NCBI GenBank assembly: GCA_030653385.1
Contig: JAURZM010000025.1
Location: 1 to 64,000, forward strand
Direction of reading: 5' to 3'
DNA length: 64,000 nt
DNA from: Rubrivivax sp.
Lineage (GTDB): Bacteria > Pseudomonadota > Gammaproteobacteria > Burkholderiales > Burkholderiaceae_C
Of this stretch, positions 7,670-15,433 are shown one piece after another (the first letter of the stretch is position 1; each line of letters starts with the position of its first letter). A model generated the notes under the pieces. It did no database searches. It had not been told where the DNA came from and saw only the letters and a program-made list of their open reading frames with translations. A program made the translations under genes and the position numbers.

Positions 7670-9301
7670 CTAACCCGCCGACCGGGCTTCGTTCAGCATC
7701 CACTCAGCGGCGCGCTCGGCAATCATCAGCGTCGGTGCATTGGTGTTGCCGCTGGTGATGGTGGGCATGATGCTGGCATCGGCGATGCGCAGGCCGCCCA
7801 GGCCCTGCACCCGCAGCCGCGCATCGACCACCGCGCCTGCCTCGCCGACGCGCCCCATGCGGCAGGTGCCCACGGGGTGGAAGATGGTGGTGCCGATGTC
7901 ACCGGCCAGTCGCGCCAGGTCTTCGTCGCTCTGGTACTGCACACCCGGCTTCACCTCTTGCGCCCGGTACGCGGCGAGCGCCGGCATGGTGGCAATGCGG
8001 CGTGTCAGCCGCAGCGACTCGGCGGCCACCCGGCGGTCGGCGTCGGTCGACAGGTAACGCGCCTGGATGCGCGGTGCGTCCTGCGGCCGCGGTGAAGCGA
8101 TGCGGACAAAACCGCGCGACGTCGGGTTCAGGTTGCACACACTCGCCGTGAAGGCATTGAAGCGGTGCAGCGGCTGGCCGAAGGCGTCCAGCGACAGCGG
8201 CTGCACGTGGTACTCCAGGTTCGGCCAGGTCTGTTCGGCCGACGAGCGGGTGAAAGCTCCCAGCTGAGACGGTGCCATGCTCATCGGCCCGCTGCGCTTG
8301 AACAGGTACTCCAGCGCGATGCCGGCCTTGCCCCACCAGCTGTTGGCGATGGTGTTCAGCGTCTTCGTGCCCTGCACCTGAAAGACGGCGCGGATCTGCA
8401 GGTGGTCCTGCAGGTTCTCGCCCACCCCCGGTAATTCGTGGCGCGGTGTGATGCCGTGTTCGTGCAGCACGGCACCCGCGCCGATGCCCGACAGCTGCAG
8501 CAACTGCGGCGTGCCCAGGGCGCCGGCACACATCACCACTTCGCGCGCCGCCCGCACCTGAACGGCCGCACCGCCGGCAGCCGGCTGCAGCTCGACACCA
8601 GTGACACGCTGGCCGCTCATCAGCAGCCGCGTGGCCTGGTGGCCGGTCAGCACCTGCAGGTTGGGCCGCTTCAGTGCGGGCCGCAAAAAGGCCTTGCTGG
8701 TGTTCCAGCGCACGCCCCGTTTCTGGTTGACCTCGAAGTAGCCCACACCTTCGTTGCTGCCACGGTTGAAGTCGTCGGTAGCGGCGATGCCGGCTTCCTG
8801 AGCCGCCGCGGCAAAGGCATCGAGGATGGGCCACGACAGGCGTTGCTGCTCGACCCGCCACTCGGCACCGCTGCCATGCAGCGCGTCACCGCCGCGCCAG
8901 TGGTCTTCGTGGCGCTTGAAGTGCGGCAGGCAGTGGTCCCAGCGCCAGCTGTCGTCGCCTGTCAGCGCAGCCCAGCCGTCGTAGTCTCGGCTCTGGCCTC
9001 GCATGTAGATCATGCCGTTGATGCTGCTGCAGCCGCCCAGCACCTTGCCGCGCGGGTAGCGCAGCTGGCGGCCATTGAGCCCGGCATCGGCTTCGGTCTG
9101 GAACAGCCAGTCGGTGCGCGGGTTGCCGATGCAGTAGAGGTAACCCACCGGGATGTGGATCCAGTGGTAGTTGTCGTGGCCGCCGGCTTCGACCAGCAGC
9201 ACCCGCAGGTGCTGCTGGGCCGACAGCCGGTTGGCCAGCAGGCAGCCGGCGGTGCCGGCGCCGACGATCACGTAGTCATACGGGGTGTCTGACGTGTGCA
9301 A
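7670..9301 (-). CDS. GMC family FAD-dependent oxidoreductase (choline/alcohol dehydrogenase type)
   Basis: 543 residues. The start is a TTG at 9301 with GGTGGAG about 8 nt upstream, which lies in the end of the marC region. The FAD-binding dinucleotide motif VGAGTAGCLLANRLS is at about residues 13-27, followed by GGCSSINGMIYMRG (GMC signature 1) and a second signature around GALGTPQLLQLSGIG. The catalytic-site histidine is in HPVGTCRMG and the partner asparagine in GNTNAPTLM near the C-terminus. It oxidises an alcohol substrate, which cannot be named from sequence; choline, aliphatic or polyethylene-glycol-type alcohols are all possible. It lies 16 bp after marC and is almost certainly co-transcribed with it. 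Confidence 0.88.
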   Translation of the reverse strand: MHTSDTPYDYVIVGAGTAGCLLANRLSAQQHLRVLLVEAGGHDNYHWIHIPVGYLYCIGNPRTDWLFQTEADAGLNGRQLRYPRGKVLGGCSSINGMIYMRGQSRDYDGWAALTGDDSWRWDHCLPHFKRHEDHWRGGDALHGSGAEWRVEQQRLSWPILDAFAAAAQEAGIAATDDFNRGSNEGVGYFEVNQKRGVRWNTSKAFLRPALKRPNLQVLTGHQATRLLMSGQRVTGVELQPAAGGAAVQVRAAREVVMCAGALGTPQLLQLSGIGAGAVLHEHGITPRHELPGVGENLQDHLQIRAVFQVQGTKTLNTIANSWWGKAGIALEYLFKRSGPMSMAPSQLGAFTRSSAEQTWPNLEYHVQPLSLDAFGQPLHRFNAFTASVCNLNPTSRGFVRIASPRPQDAPRIQARYLSTDADRRVAAESLRLTRRIATMPALAAYRAQEVKPGVQYQSDEDLARLAGDIGTTIFHPVGTCRMGRVGEAGAVVDARLRVQGLGGLRIADASIMPTITSGNTNAPTLMIAERAAEWMLNEARSAG

Positions 9302-9317
9302 TGGCTCACTCCACCGG

Positions 9318-9959
9318 TCAGCGCGCGATGTGGCTGGCCAGCACCGGGAACAGCTTCACCAGGCCGTCGGCCAGCAACTCCACGGCCATGGCGGCCAGGA
9401 TCAGGCCCATCAGCCGCGTCATGATGTCGATGCCGGTGCGGCCCAGCACCTTGGCGATGCGGCCCGAGGCCGAAAACACCAGGTAGGTGACGACACCGAT
9501 GACCACGCCGTAGGCCACCAGCACGCCCAGCTGCCAGACAAAACGGGTCTTCTCGGCGTAGATGACCATCGTCGAGATGGTGGCCGGCCCGGTGAGCAGC
9601 GGAATGGTCAGCGGCACGACTGCGATGCTGGCGCCCGCATCGACCTTCTCCTGGCCCTCGCTCACGTCGCTGGGTTTGCTCTCGGCCGGCTGGGCATTCA
9701 GCATGGCCAGCGCGCTGAGCAGCAGCAGGCAGCCTCCACCGACCTGGAAGGAAGCCAGCGAGATGCCGAAAAACTCGATGATCTTCAGCCCCGCCAGCGC
9801 ACTGACTGCGATGACGAGAAAGGCCGAAAACGCGCTGATGCGGATGGTGCGCTGACGCTCTTCGCGCGTCAGGTTCTGCGTGAAGTGGATGAAAAACGGC
9901 ACCACCCCGATCGGGTTGACGATGGCCAGCAGGGCGATCAGGGGTTTGAGCAGGTCCAT
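9318..9959 (-). CDS. MarC family integral membrane protein
   Basis: 213 residues with about six hydrophobic segments. The start MDLLKPLIALLAIVNPIGVV and the later PLTIPLLTGPATISTMVIYA are the two conserved MarC-family repeats. The name derives from the mar locus, but the family has no proven drug-export function; small-molecule transport is only suggested. First gene of a two-gene unit with the GMC oxidoreductase, and divergent from the RNA-binding protein gene across 229 bp. Confidence 0.85.
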   Translation of the reverse strand: MDLLKPLIALLAIVNPIGVVPFFIHFTQNLTREERQRTIRISAFSAFLVIAVSALAGLKIIEFFGISLASFQVGGGCLLLLSALAMLNAQPAESKPSDVSEGQEKVDAGASIAVVPLTIPLLTGPATISTMVIYAEKTRFVWQLGVLVAYGVVIGVVTYLVFSASGRIAKVLGRTGIDIMTRLMGLILAAMAVELLADGLVKLFPVLASHIAR

Positions 9960-10048
9960 GGCAGGATGGTAGGCGCAGCGTCTGGCAGCGCACCGCAGCA
10001 GTGCACCCCGGCAGATCCAGGGTTAGCACGGGGACGACAAAACAACAC

Positions 10049-10105
10049 TTGACGCAACCCCGCTTTACAGGCATACCTTCACGAGACCCATAATTGGGGG
10101 TCTGT
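10049..10105 (+). promoter_or_regulatory. Candidate promoter and leader hairpin of the RRM protein gene
   Basis: TTGACG (10049-10054) followed after 17 bp by the weak hexamer CATACC may be a sigma-70 type promoter. Just downstream an inverted repeat AGACCC/GGGTCT (10084-10089 with 10098-10103) could form a leader hairpin. A leader of about 100 nt before the GTG start would suit cold-regulated translation. The -10 match is poor, so this is tentative. Confidence 0.3.
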
Positions 10106-10188
10106 GTCTGGCAGCCGCGCCTTTCGTCTGAATGGTTCACGCAGGGTTGAGCTCCGCATGGTTTATCTGGTTCATTTAAGGGCTCCCC

Positions 10189-10719
10189 GTGGGAAACAAA
10201 CTGTACGTCGGTAATCTGGCTTATTCGGTGCGCGACGATTCGCTGCTCCAGGCCTTCTCTCAATTTGGCAATGTGTCGTCCGCCAAGGTCATGATGGACC
10301 GCGAGACCGGCCGCTCCAAGGGCTTCGGCTTTGTGGAGATGGGCACGGACGCCGAGGCGCAAGCTGCCATCAACGGCATGAATGGCCAGCCTGTCGACGG
10401 CCGTGCAGTCGTCGTCAACGAGGCCCGCCCGCGCGAAGAGCGTCCGGGTGGCTTTGGCGGCGGCGGCGGTGGTGGCCGTAGCGGTGGTGGTGGTGGTGGT
10501 TACGGCGGCGGCGGTGGCGGCTACGGCGGTGGCGGTGGCGGTGGCGGCGGCGCTGGTGGTGCCGGTGGCGGCGGTGGCCGCAGCCCCTACGGTGGCGGTG
10601 GTGCCGGCGGCGGCGGTGGCCGCAGCCCCTACGGCGGTGGCGGTGGTGGCCGCAGCGGCGGCGGCGGTGGTGGTGGTTACGGCGGTGGTGGCGGTGGCGG
10701 CAGCCGCGGCGGCTACTGA
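10189..10719 (+). CDS. RRM RNA-binding protein with glycine-rich tail
   Basis: 176 residues starting at GTG 10189. Residues 1-80 form one RNA recognition motif with RNP2 KLYVGNLAY and RNP1 KGFGFVEM. The rest, from about residue 88, is glycine-rich low complexity with scattered Tyr, Arg and Ser and two copies of GGRSPYGGGGAGG-like repeats. This is the layout of cold-inducible Rbp proteins in cyanobacteria and many proteobacteria and of eukaryotic glycine-rich RNA-binding proteins. It should bind RNA and act in cold or stress adaptation. The gene stands alone and is followed by a strong terminator. Confidence 0.9.
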   Translation: MGNKLYVGNLAYSVRDDSLLQAFSQFGNVSSAKVMMDRETGRSKGFGFVEMGTDAEAQAAINGMNGQPVDGRAVVVNEARPREERPGGFGGGGGGGRSGGGGGGYGGGGGGYGGGGGGGGGAGGAGGGGGRSPYGGGGAGGGGGRSPYGGGGGGRSGGGGGGGYGGGGGGGSRGGY

Positions 10720-10760
10720 TCCGACCCGACCCGACCCGACCCGCACAGGGTCAATCAAAG

Positions 10761-10786
10761 AAGGCGCCCCGTCGGGGCGCCTTTTT
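10761..10786 (+). terminator. Strong intrinsic terminator of the RRM protein gene
   Basis: A 10-bp perfect stem (AAGGCGCCCC with GGGGCGCCTT, loop GTC) runs directly into TTTTT. It lies 42 bp after the stop codon. Between the two is a short run of CCGAC pentamer repeats (about 10721-10743). Confidence 0.88.
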
Positions 10787-10835
10787 CATGGCCGCAGCGC
10801 TTACCGGTGGTGCACTTCGCCTGTGCTCGACCCGG

Positions 10836-11138
10836 CTAAAAGCGATCGGGCCGGAACACCGCCACGGGCGTGAAGTACATCGCCACGCTGTAGTTGGCTG
10901 CGTAAGTGGCCAGCACATGCTCGGCAATGGCGTCGGCCACGCTTTCGTCGCAGATCACCTTGAGCTCGATCGTGCGGTCAGCCTCCCAGGCGCCCTCGCG
11001 CACACCTTCGCGGCCGGCACCATGCACCTCGGTCACGGTCCAGCCCTGGGCGCCACGCTGGCGGGCATCGCGCACCAGGTTCTTTTCCAGCACCGCTTCG
11101 GCCACGATGACCAGCAGCATCTTGGGATGTTTTTTCAT
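10836..11138 (-). CDS. sbtB: PII-like protein, SbtB type
   Basis: 100 residues with the ferredoxin-like fold pattern of PII proteins: a first strand MLLVIVAEAVLEKNLVRDA, a T-loop-like region around HGAGREGVREGAWEADRTIE, then KVICDESVADAIAEHVLATY. It overlaps the end of the SbtA-type permease gene by 4 bp, so translation is probably coupled. In cyanobacteria SbtB binds adenine nucleotides and inhibits the bicarbonate transporter SbtA. The C-terminal Cys-containing loop found in some cyanobacterial SbtB proteins is absent; this protein ends FRPDRF. Confidence 0.8.
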   Translation of the reverse strand: MKKHPKMLLVIVAEAVLEKNLVRDARQRGAQGWTVTEVHGAGREGVREGAWEADRTIELKVICDESVADAIAEHVLATYAANYSVAMYFTPVAVFRPDRF

Positions 11139-12100
11139 GCGGTGATCCTCTGCGCCAGCGTGATGTACAGCGGAATGCCGATCAAGAGGTTGAAGGGAAA
11201 GGTGATGCCCAGCGCCGCGGTGATCGACAAGGCGGCATTGGCCTCGGGCACCGCGATGCGCATCGCGGTGGGCGCGGCAATGTAGCTGGCACTGGCCGCC
11301 AAGGTGGCCAGCAGCGCCACACCGCCGGTGCTGAGACCCAGCGCCCAGCCCACGCCGGCCCCCAGCAGGCCCAGCAGCGGTGGCACGCCCAGCCCGATCA
11401 CCAGCACCGCCGCGCCAAAGCGCCGCACTTCGGCCAGCCGGCCGCCGGCCACCAGGCCGAGCTCCAGCAGAAACAGCGCCAGCACACCTTTGAAGGGGTC
11501 GATGAACACGGCCTGGATCGGCGCCGTGCCCTCCACCCCCGCAATGGCGCCGATCACCAGCCCGCCCAGCAGCAGCAGCACGCTCTTGCCCGCCAGCACG
11601 TCGTGCGCCAGTTCACCCCAGTTTGTGCGCCGGTATTCACCGCCGACGCCGGCACGCATCGAGTGCCGTGCGAGCAGGATGCCGGCCACCAGCCCTGGCG
11701 CTTCCATCACCGCCACCCACAGCGCGGCATGGCTTTCGTAAGCGATGCCCTCACGCGACAGTGCCGCGGTGGCCACGGCAAAGGTCACCACGCTGACCGA
11801 ACCGTAGTGCGCCGACAGCGCCGAGGCGTCGGCTGCGTTCAGGCGCAAGGCCCTGGCCAGCGGGAACAGCAGAAAGGGAATCACAAAGCCCAGCGCCATG
11901 CAGGCCAGCACCTGCGGCGCCAGCGCTGCCAGCGGCTGTTTGCTGAGCTCGATGCCTCCCTTCAGCCCGATGGCCAGCAGCAGGTAGATCGACAGCGTCT
12001 CGTACAGCGCCTCGGGCAGGCGCAAATCACTTTTCACCAGGCGCGCCAGCACCCCGAGCAGGAAGAAAAAGACGACGACATCGATCATGGCGGCGCGCAT
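11135..12100 (-). CDS. sbtA: Sodium-dependent bicarbonate transporter, SbtA family
   Basis: About 321 residues from the ATG at 12100. Alternatives are the ATG at 12088 and a GTG at 12115; none has a strong ribosome binding site. Around ten hydrophobic segments make two inverted halves. Family features include IGLKGGIELSK in the first half, SAHYGSVSVVTFAVA in the middle and ASASYIAAPTAMRIAVPEAN near the end. SbtA imports bicarbonate with sodium across the inner membrane. The overlapping sbtB downstream strongly supports the assignment. No carboxysome or RuBisCO gene is present in this window, so the physiological use (anaplerotic carboxylation, pH or autotrophy) is open. Confidence 0.85.
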   Translation of the reverse strand: MRAAMIDVVVFFFLLGVLARLVKSDLRLPEALYETLSIYLLLAIGLKGGIELSKQPLAALAPQVLACMALGFVIPFLLFPLARALRLNAADASALSAHYGSVSVVTFAVATAALSREGIAYESHAALWVAVMEAPGLVAGILLARHSMRAGVGGEYRRTNWGELAHDVLAGKSVLLLLGGLVIGAIAGVEGTAPIQAVFIDPFKGVLALFLLELGLVAGGRLAEVRRFGAAVLVIGLGVPPLLGLLGAGVGWALGLSTGGVALLATLAASASYIAAPTAMRIAVPEANAALSITAALGITFPFNLLIGIPLYITLAQRITA

Positions 12101-12154
12101 GCTGCCAGACAACACCCCGCACGACGCAGTGGACCCTGCCCTTGAAAGGCCACT

Positions 12155-12928
12155 TCAGCTGCGCCTTGGCTTGCGGCCCCGGCCACCCAGCAGGCGGTCG
12201 AACAGCGGATTCGGCAAGACGCGCAACAGCTTGGCCAGCACACCCATCTGCCAGGGAATGACGCGGTAGCTGCTGCCGGCTTGAATGGCGCGAAAGGCCT
12301 GCTCGGCGAAATCGGCCACGGGCATCAGGAAGGGCATCGAATACGGGTTCTTCGCGGTCAGCGGCGTGGCGATGTAACCCGGTAGCAGGGTCACCACCTT
12401 CACGCCCTGGCGGCGGCATTCACCGCGAAGGCTTTCGCAGTAAGCCACCACCGCAGCCTTGCTGGCGCAGTAGGCGCCGTGGCCGGGCAGGCCGCGGATG
12501 GCAGCGACGCTGGCAATGCCCACCAGCGTGCCACGCTGCCTTTGCCGCATCAGGCGCAGGAAAGGGTGGAACGTGGCGGCCAGGCCGGTGTTGTTGGTGG
12601 CAAAGGTGTCGCGCATCACGGCCAGGTCTTCGCGCTCGGCGCTGTCCATGCCCACGCTGATGCCGGCGCTGGCGATGACCACGTCGGGCAAGCCCTGGGC
12701 CGCGATGCACGCCTGGGCCGCAGCAACGATGCTGTCGGCATCGGCCACGTCGGCGCGGTAGACGGCCGCGCGGCTGGCGTCCAGGCCCTGCGCCTGCACC
12801 CAGGCGTTCAGTTCATCGCTGCGGCGTCCGACCAGCGCCAGGCGCCAGCCGGCGCGGGCATAACGCGCGGCCAGGGCCTGGCCGATGCCGCTGGACGCGC
12901 CAGTGATGAAAACCAGACCCGCCGTCAC
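12155..12928 (-). CDS. Short-chain dehydrogenase/reductase
   Basis: 257 residues from the GTG at 12928, which overlaps the lptC stop codon by 3-4 bp (GTGA). The classical SDR fold is clear: FITGASSGIGQALA near the N-terminus for NAD(P) binding, a central NNTG-like segment, and the catalytic pair in GAYCASKAAVV, followed by PGYIATPL. The substrate is unknown. Its translational coupling to lptC places it in the Kdo/lipopolysaccharide transcription unit, but whether it acts on envelope lipids is only a guess. Confidence 0.85.
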   Translation of the reverse strand: MTAGLVFITGASSGIGQALAARYARAGWRLALVGRRSDELNAWVQAQGLDASRAAVYRADVADADSIVAAAQACIAAQGLPDVVIASAGISVGMDSAEREDLAVMRDTFATNNTGLAATFHPFLRLMRQRQRGTLVGIASVAAIRGLPGHGAYCASKAAVVAYCESLRGECRRQGVKVVTLLPGYIATPLTAKNPYSMPFLMPVADFAEQAFRAIQAGSSYRVIPWQMGVLAKLLRVLPNPLFDRLLGGRGRKPRRS

Positions 12929-13647
12929 CGTGCAACCGCCGCAGGTTTGGCAGCGGGCTTGGCGGCCACCGGCCGTGGCTGCGCACGGGGCTGGAGCACT
13001 GCGCGTGTCGGGCCTTTCAAGTCGAGGCGACCCGCCACATGGTCGTACAGCAACCCTGCCGCCCGCAGTTCGGTGGTGCCCTGGCGCACCAGCACCGGCA
13101 GGTGCGACTGCACCCGCTCGGTGACCAGGAAGGCGTGCAGGAACTCGCTGCGCATGATCAGCGGCACACCGCTGACGTCTTGCGCGGTGACCTCGGCACC
13201 ACCGAGCAGCTGGACCTCGCTGCCATCGCCGTTGCCCAGGGCCCGCTTGGCGGTGGCCAGCGTCACGCGGCCATCCGGCGCGTAGGCGCGGATCTGCGCA
13301 TCGTCGATCTCGATGCGGTCGGTGTCGGGAAAGTGGCGCAGCCGCGCGCCTTCGATGCGCAGCTTCAGCCGCCCGCTGGCGTCGAAGCGTTCCAGCGCAA
13401 ACTGGCTCATCGTGTAGTCGGGTTCGCTGGACACGACACGGGCCTCCGGGGTGGTCTGCGGACGTGGCGCGTTTTTCACCAGCCACCAGGTGGCCGATGC
13501 CAGCAAGGCCATCAGCAGCAGCGGCAGGTACGAGGACAGCGCATCGCGCAGCCGCAGGTGCCACGGCACACGCGGCGCGCCGGCCGGGGCCGGGCCCAGC
13601 GAGATGGGCACCTCCGGCAGGTCGGGCAGGTGCAGTTCGACGCTCAA
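12925..13647 (-). CDS. lptC: LPS export protein LptC
   Basis: 240 residues: a cytoplasmic N-terminus, one transmembrane anchor at about residues 40-57 (YLPLLLMALLASATWWLV), and a periplasmic beta-jellyroll (DYTMSQFALERFDASGRLKL, RHFPDTDRIEID, AAGLLYDHVAGRLDLKGP). LptC connects the LptB2FG ABC transporter to the periplasmic LptA bridge. The C-terminus has a short Ala/Pro/Lys-rich tail. It is 10 bp downstream of kdsC. The usual partners lptA and lptB do not follow directly; an SDR gene does. Confidence 0.87.
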   Translation of the reverse strand: MSVELHLPDLPEVPISLGPAPAGAPRVPWHLRLRDALSSYLPLLLMALLASATWWLVKNAPRPQTTPEARVVSSEPDYTMSQFALERFDASGRLKLRIEGARLRHFPDTDRIEIDDAQIRAYAPDGRVTLATAKRALGNGDGSEVQLLGGAEVTAQDVSGVPLIMRSEFLHAFLVTERVQSHLPVLVRQGTTELRAAGLLYDHVAGRLDLKGPTRAVLQPRAQPRPVAAKPAAKPAAVAR

Positions 13648-13657
13648 AGGCCTTGCC

Positions 13658-14233
13658 TCACCGGCCGTCCAGCGTGGCCAGTTGTTGCTTCAACAGGGAG
13701 GCGTAGCGGCCCGACGCCATCAGCAGCAGGTCGCAGAACTCACGCGCCGCGCCGTGGCCACCCTGGGCGGCCGTGACATGGTGGGCCACCGCCTTGACCT
13801 CGGCATGGGCGTTGGCCGGTGCGCAGGCAAAAGCCGCGCGGGTCAGCAGCGGCAGGTCGGGCCAATCGTCACCGATGGCGGCCACTTCGGACCAGTCCAG
13901 CTGCAGCGAAGCCAGCAGCACCTGCGCCGCGGCCAGCTTGTCGTGCGCGCCGTAGACGGCATGGGGCAGGCCCAGGTCGGCGACCCGCCGGCGCACCGCC
14001 GCCGAGTCGCGCCCGGTGATCACCAGGGGCAGGATGCCACCCAGCGCCAGCAGCTTCAGGCCATGGCCGTCCAGCGTGTTGAAGGCCTTGACCGTTTCGC
14101 CCTGTTCACCGATGAACAGGCTGCCGTCGGTCAACACGCCGTCGACGTCGAAGATGGCGGCCTTCAGGCCCAGGCCGCTGCCCTGGGCGCGCAGCAGCAA
14201 TTCGGGCGCAAAACGCAAGGAAGCTTCGGGCAT
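13658..14233 (-). CDS. kdsC: 3-deoxy-D-manno-octulosonate 8-phosphate phosphatase KdsC
   Basis: 191 residues from the ATG at 14233; a TTG 24 bp upstream is possible but would give an untypical N-terminus. HAD-superfamily C0 type: DVDGVLTDG at about residues 29-37 carries both catalytic aspartates, ITGRDSAAVRRR is motif II, and IGDDWPDLPLL is motif IV. It removes phosphate from Kdo-8-phosphate to give Kdo for the LPS inner core. It lies between kdsD upstream and lptC downstream on the same strand. Confidence 0.9.
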   Translation of the reverse strand: MPEASLRFAPELLLRAQGSGLGLKAAIFDVDGVLTDGSLFIGEQGETVKAFNTLDGHGLKLLALGGILPLVITGRDSAAVRRRVADLGLPHAVYGAHDKLAAAQVLLASLQLDWSEVAAIGDDWPDLPLLTRAAFACAPANAHAEVKAVAHHVTAAQGGHGAAREFCDLLLMASGRYASLLKQQLATLDGR

Positions 14234-14253
14234 GTCAGTCGCTCGGGTCAGGA

Positions 14254-14336
14254 CCAAGCTTCCCCCGACGGAACCGGCTTTGCCGGGCCGTCCGGGGACA
14301 CCCCCCGCGGGGGGCAGCGAGCGCCAGCGAGCTTGG
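14254..14336. repeat. Intergenic repeat, copy 1 (kdsC-kdsD gap)
   Basis: An 82-bp element starts CCAAGCT and ends AGCTTGG, forming outer inverted repeats, and holds an internal CCCCCCGCGGGGGG hairpin followed by GCAGCGAGCGCCAGCGAGCTT. A close relative occurs at 27259-27337. It fills nearly all of the 108-bp gap between kdsD and kdsC and may be a REP-like element acting as an mRNA stabiliser or partial terminator. Confidence 0.6.
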
Positions 14337-14341
14337 GGGCC

Positions 14342-15388
14342 TCATATCACCTTGGCCCGCATCAGGTCGTTGGAGTTGAGCGCGCCGACGAGCAGGCCCG
14401 CTTCGTCGACCACCAGCACGCTGGTGACCTTGTGCAGCTCCATCACTTCGGCCGCAGCGACGGCCAGTGACGAGGCCTGCACCAGTCGCGGGCTGCGGTG
14501 CATGACCTCGGCCGCGCTCAAGGCCAACAGGTCGGCACCCTTTTCGATCAGGCGGCGCAGGTCGCCGTCGGTGAAGATGCCGGCCGGCCGGCCGTCGGCG
14601 TCCACCACGGCGGTGAAGCCCAGGCCCTTGCGGGTCATCTCGCGCAACAGCTCGTTCATCAAGGCCGACGGGGCGACACGCGGCACGTCGCTGCCGCTGC
14701 GCATCAGGTCACGCACGTGCATCAGCAGCTTGCGCCCCAGGCTGCCCCCGGGGTGGGAACGGGCAAAATCCTCGGGCCTGAAGCCGCGGGCATCGAGCAG
14801 CGCCACCGCCAGCGCATCGCCCAGCGCCATTTGCGCCGTGGTGCTGGCGGTGGGCGCCAGGTTCAGCGGACAGGCTTCTTCATCGACCGCGCTGCTGATC
14901 ACGATGTCGGCATGTTCCGCCAAGGTCGACGTCGGCTGGCCCGTCATGGCCACCAGCGTGACACCGATGCGGCGGATGGCCGGCAGGATGGCCGCCAGCT
15001 CGTCGCTTTCGCCACTGTTGCTGATGGCCAGCACCACGTCACCCGGCATCACCATGCCCAGGTCGCCGTGGCTGGCCTCGGCCGGGTGCACAAACATCGC
15101 CGGCGTGCCGGTGGAAGCCAGCGTGGCGGCAATCTTGCGGCCCACGTGTCCGCTTTTGCCCATGCCCATCACCACCACGCGGCCCTGGCCCTGCAGCATG
15201 GCGTGCACCGCCTGGCCAAAACCGTCGCCCTGGCGCGCCGCCAGGCCTTGCAGCGCGCGCGCCTCGATCTCGAAGGTGCGCGCGGCCATCTGCCGCGCTC
15301 GCTGGGCATCGAAGGGTTTGGCGGGAGGGGCGGCGTCAGCCGGTGATGTCGACAAGGAACTCGCCTCAGGGCTTCGCAGCGGTCGCAT
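14342..15388 (-). CDS. kdsD: Arabinose-5-phosphate isomerase KdsD
   Basis: 348 residues. An N-terminal SIS domain (about 40-190) contains VVMGMGKSGHVGRKIAATL and the phosphate-binding SNSGESDEL; two CBS motifs follow (about 215-345), with FTAVVDADGRPAGIFTDGDL and TSVLVVDEAGLLVG. It interconverts ribulose-5-phosphate and arabinose-5-phosphate, the first committed precursor of Kdo. The N-terminus has about 20 extra residues before the first conserved helix, so the true start could be slightly internal. It is divergent from the Kef-type antiporter gene with a 45-bp gap. Confidence 0.9.
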   Translation of the reverse strand: MRPLRSPEASSLSTSPADAAPPAKPFDAQRARQMAARTFEIEARALQGLAARQGDGFGQAVHAMLQGQGRVVVMGMGKSGHVGRKIAATLASTGTPAMFVHPAEASHGDLGMVMPGDVVLAISNSGESDELAAILPAIRRIGVTLVAMTGQPTSTLAEHADIVISSAVDEEACPLNLAPTASTTAQMALGDALAVALLDARGFRPEDFARSHPGGSLGRKLLMHVRDLMRSGSDVPRVAPSALMNELLREMTRKGLGFTAVVDADGRPAGIFTDGDLRRLIEKGADLLALSAAEVMHRSPRLVQASSLAVAAAEVMELHKVTSVLVVDEAGLLVGALNSNDLMRAKVI

Positions 15389-15433
15389 ACGATCAAGCCC
15401 ATTCTAGGCACGCACCCTGCTGGCACCTGAGCC

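Noticed and set aside
10720..10743. Tandem CCGAC pentamers after the RRM gene as a possible regulatory repeat array.
   Set aside because: Only about four units, directly between a stop codon and terminator; most likely slippage.
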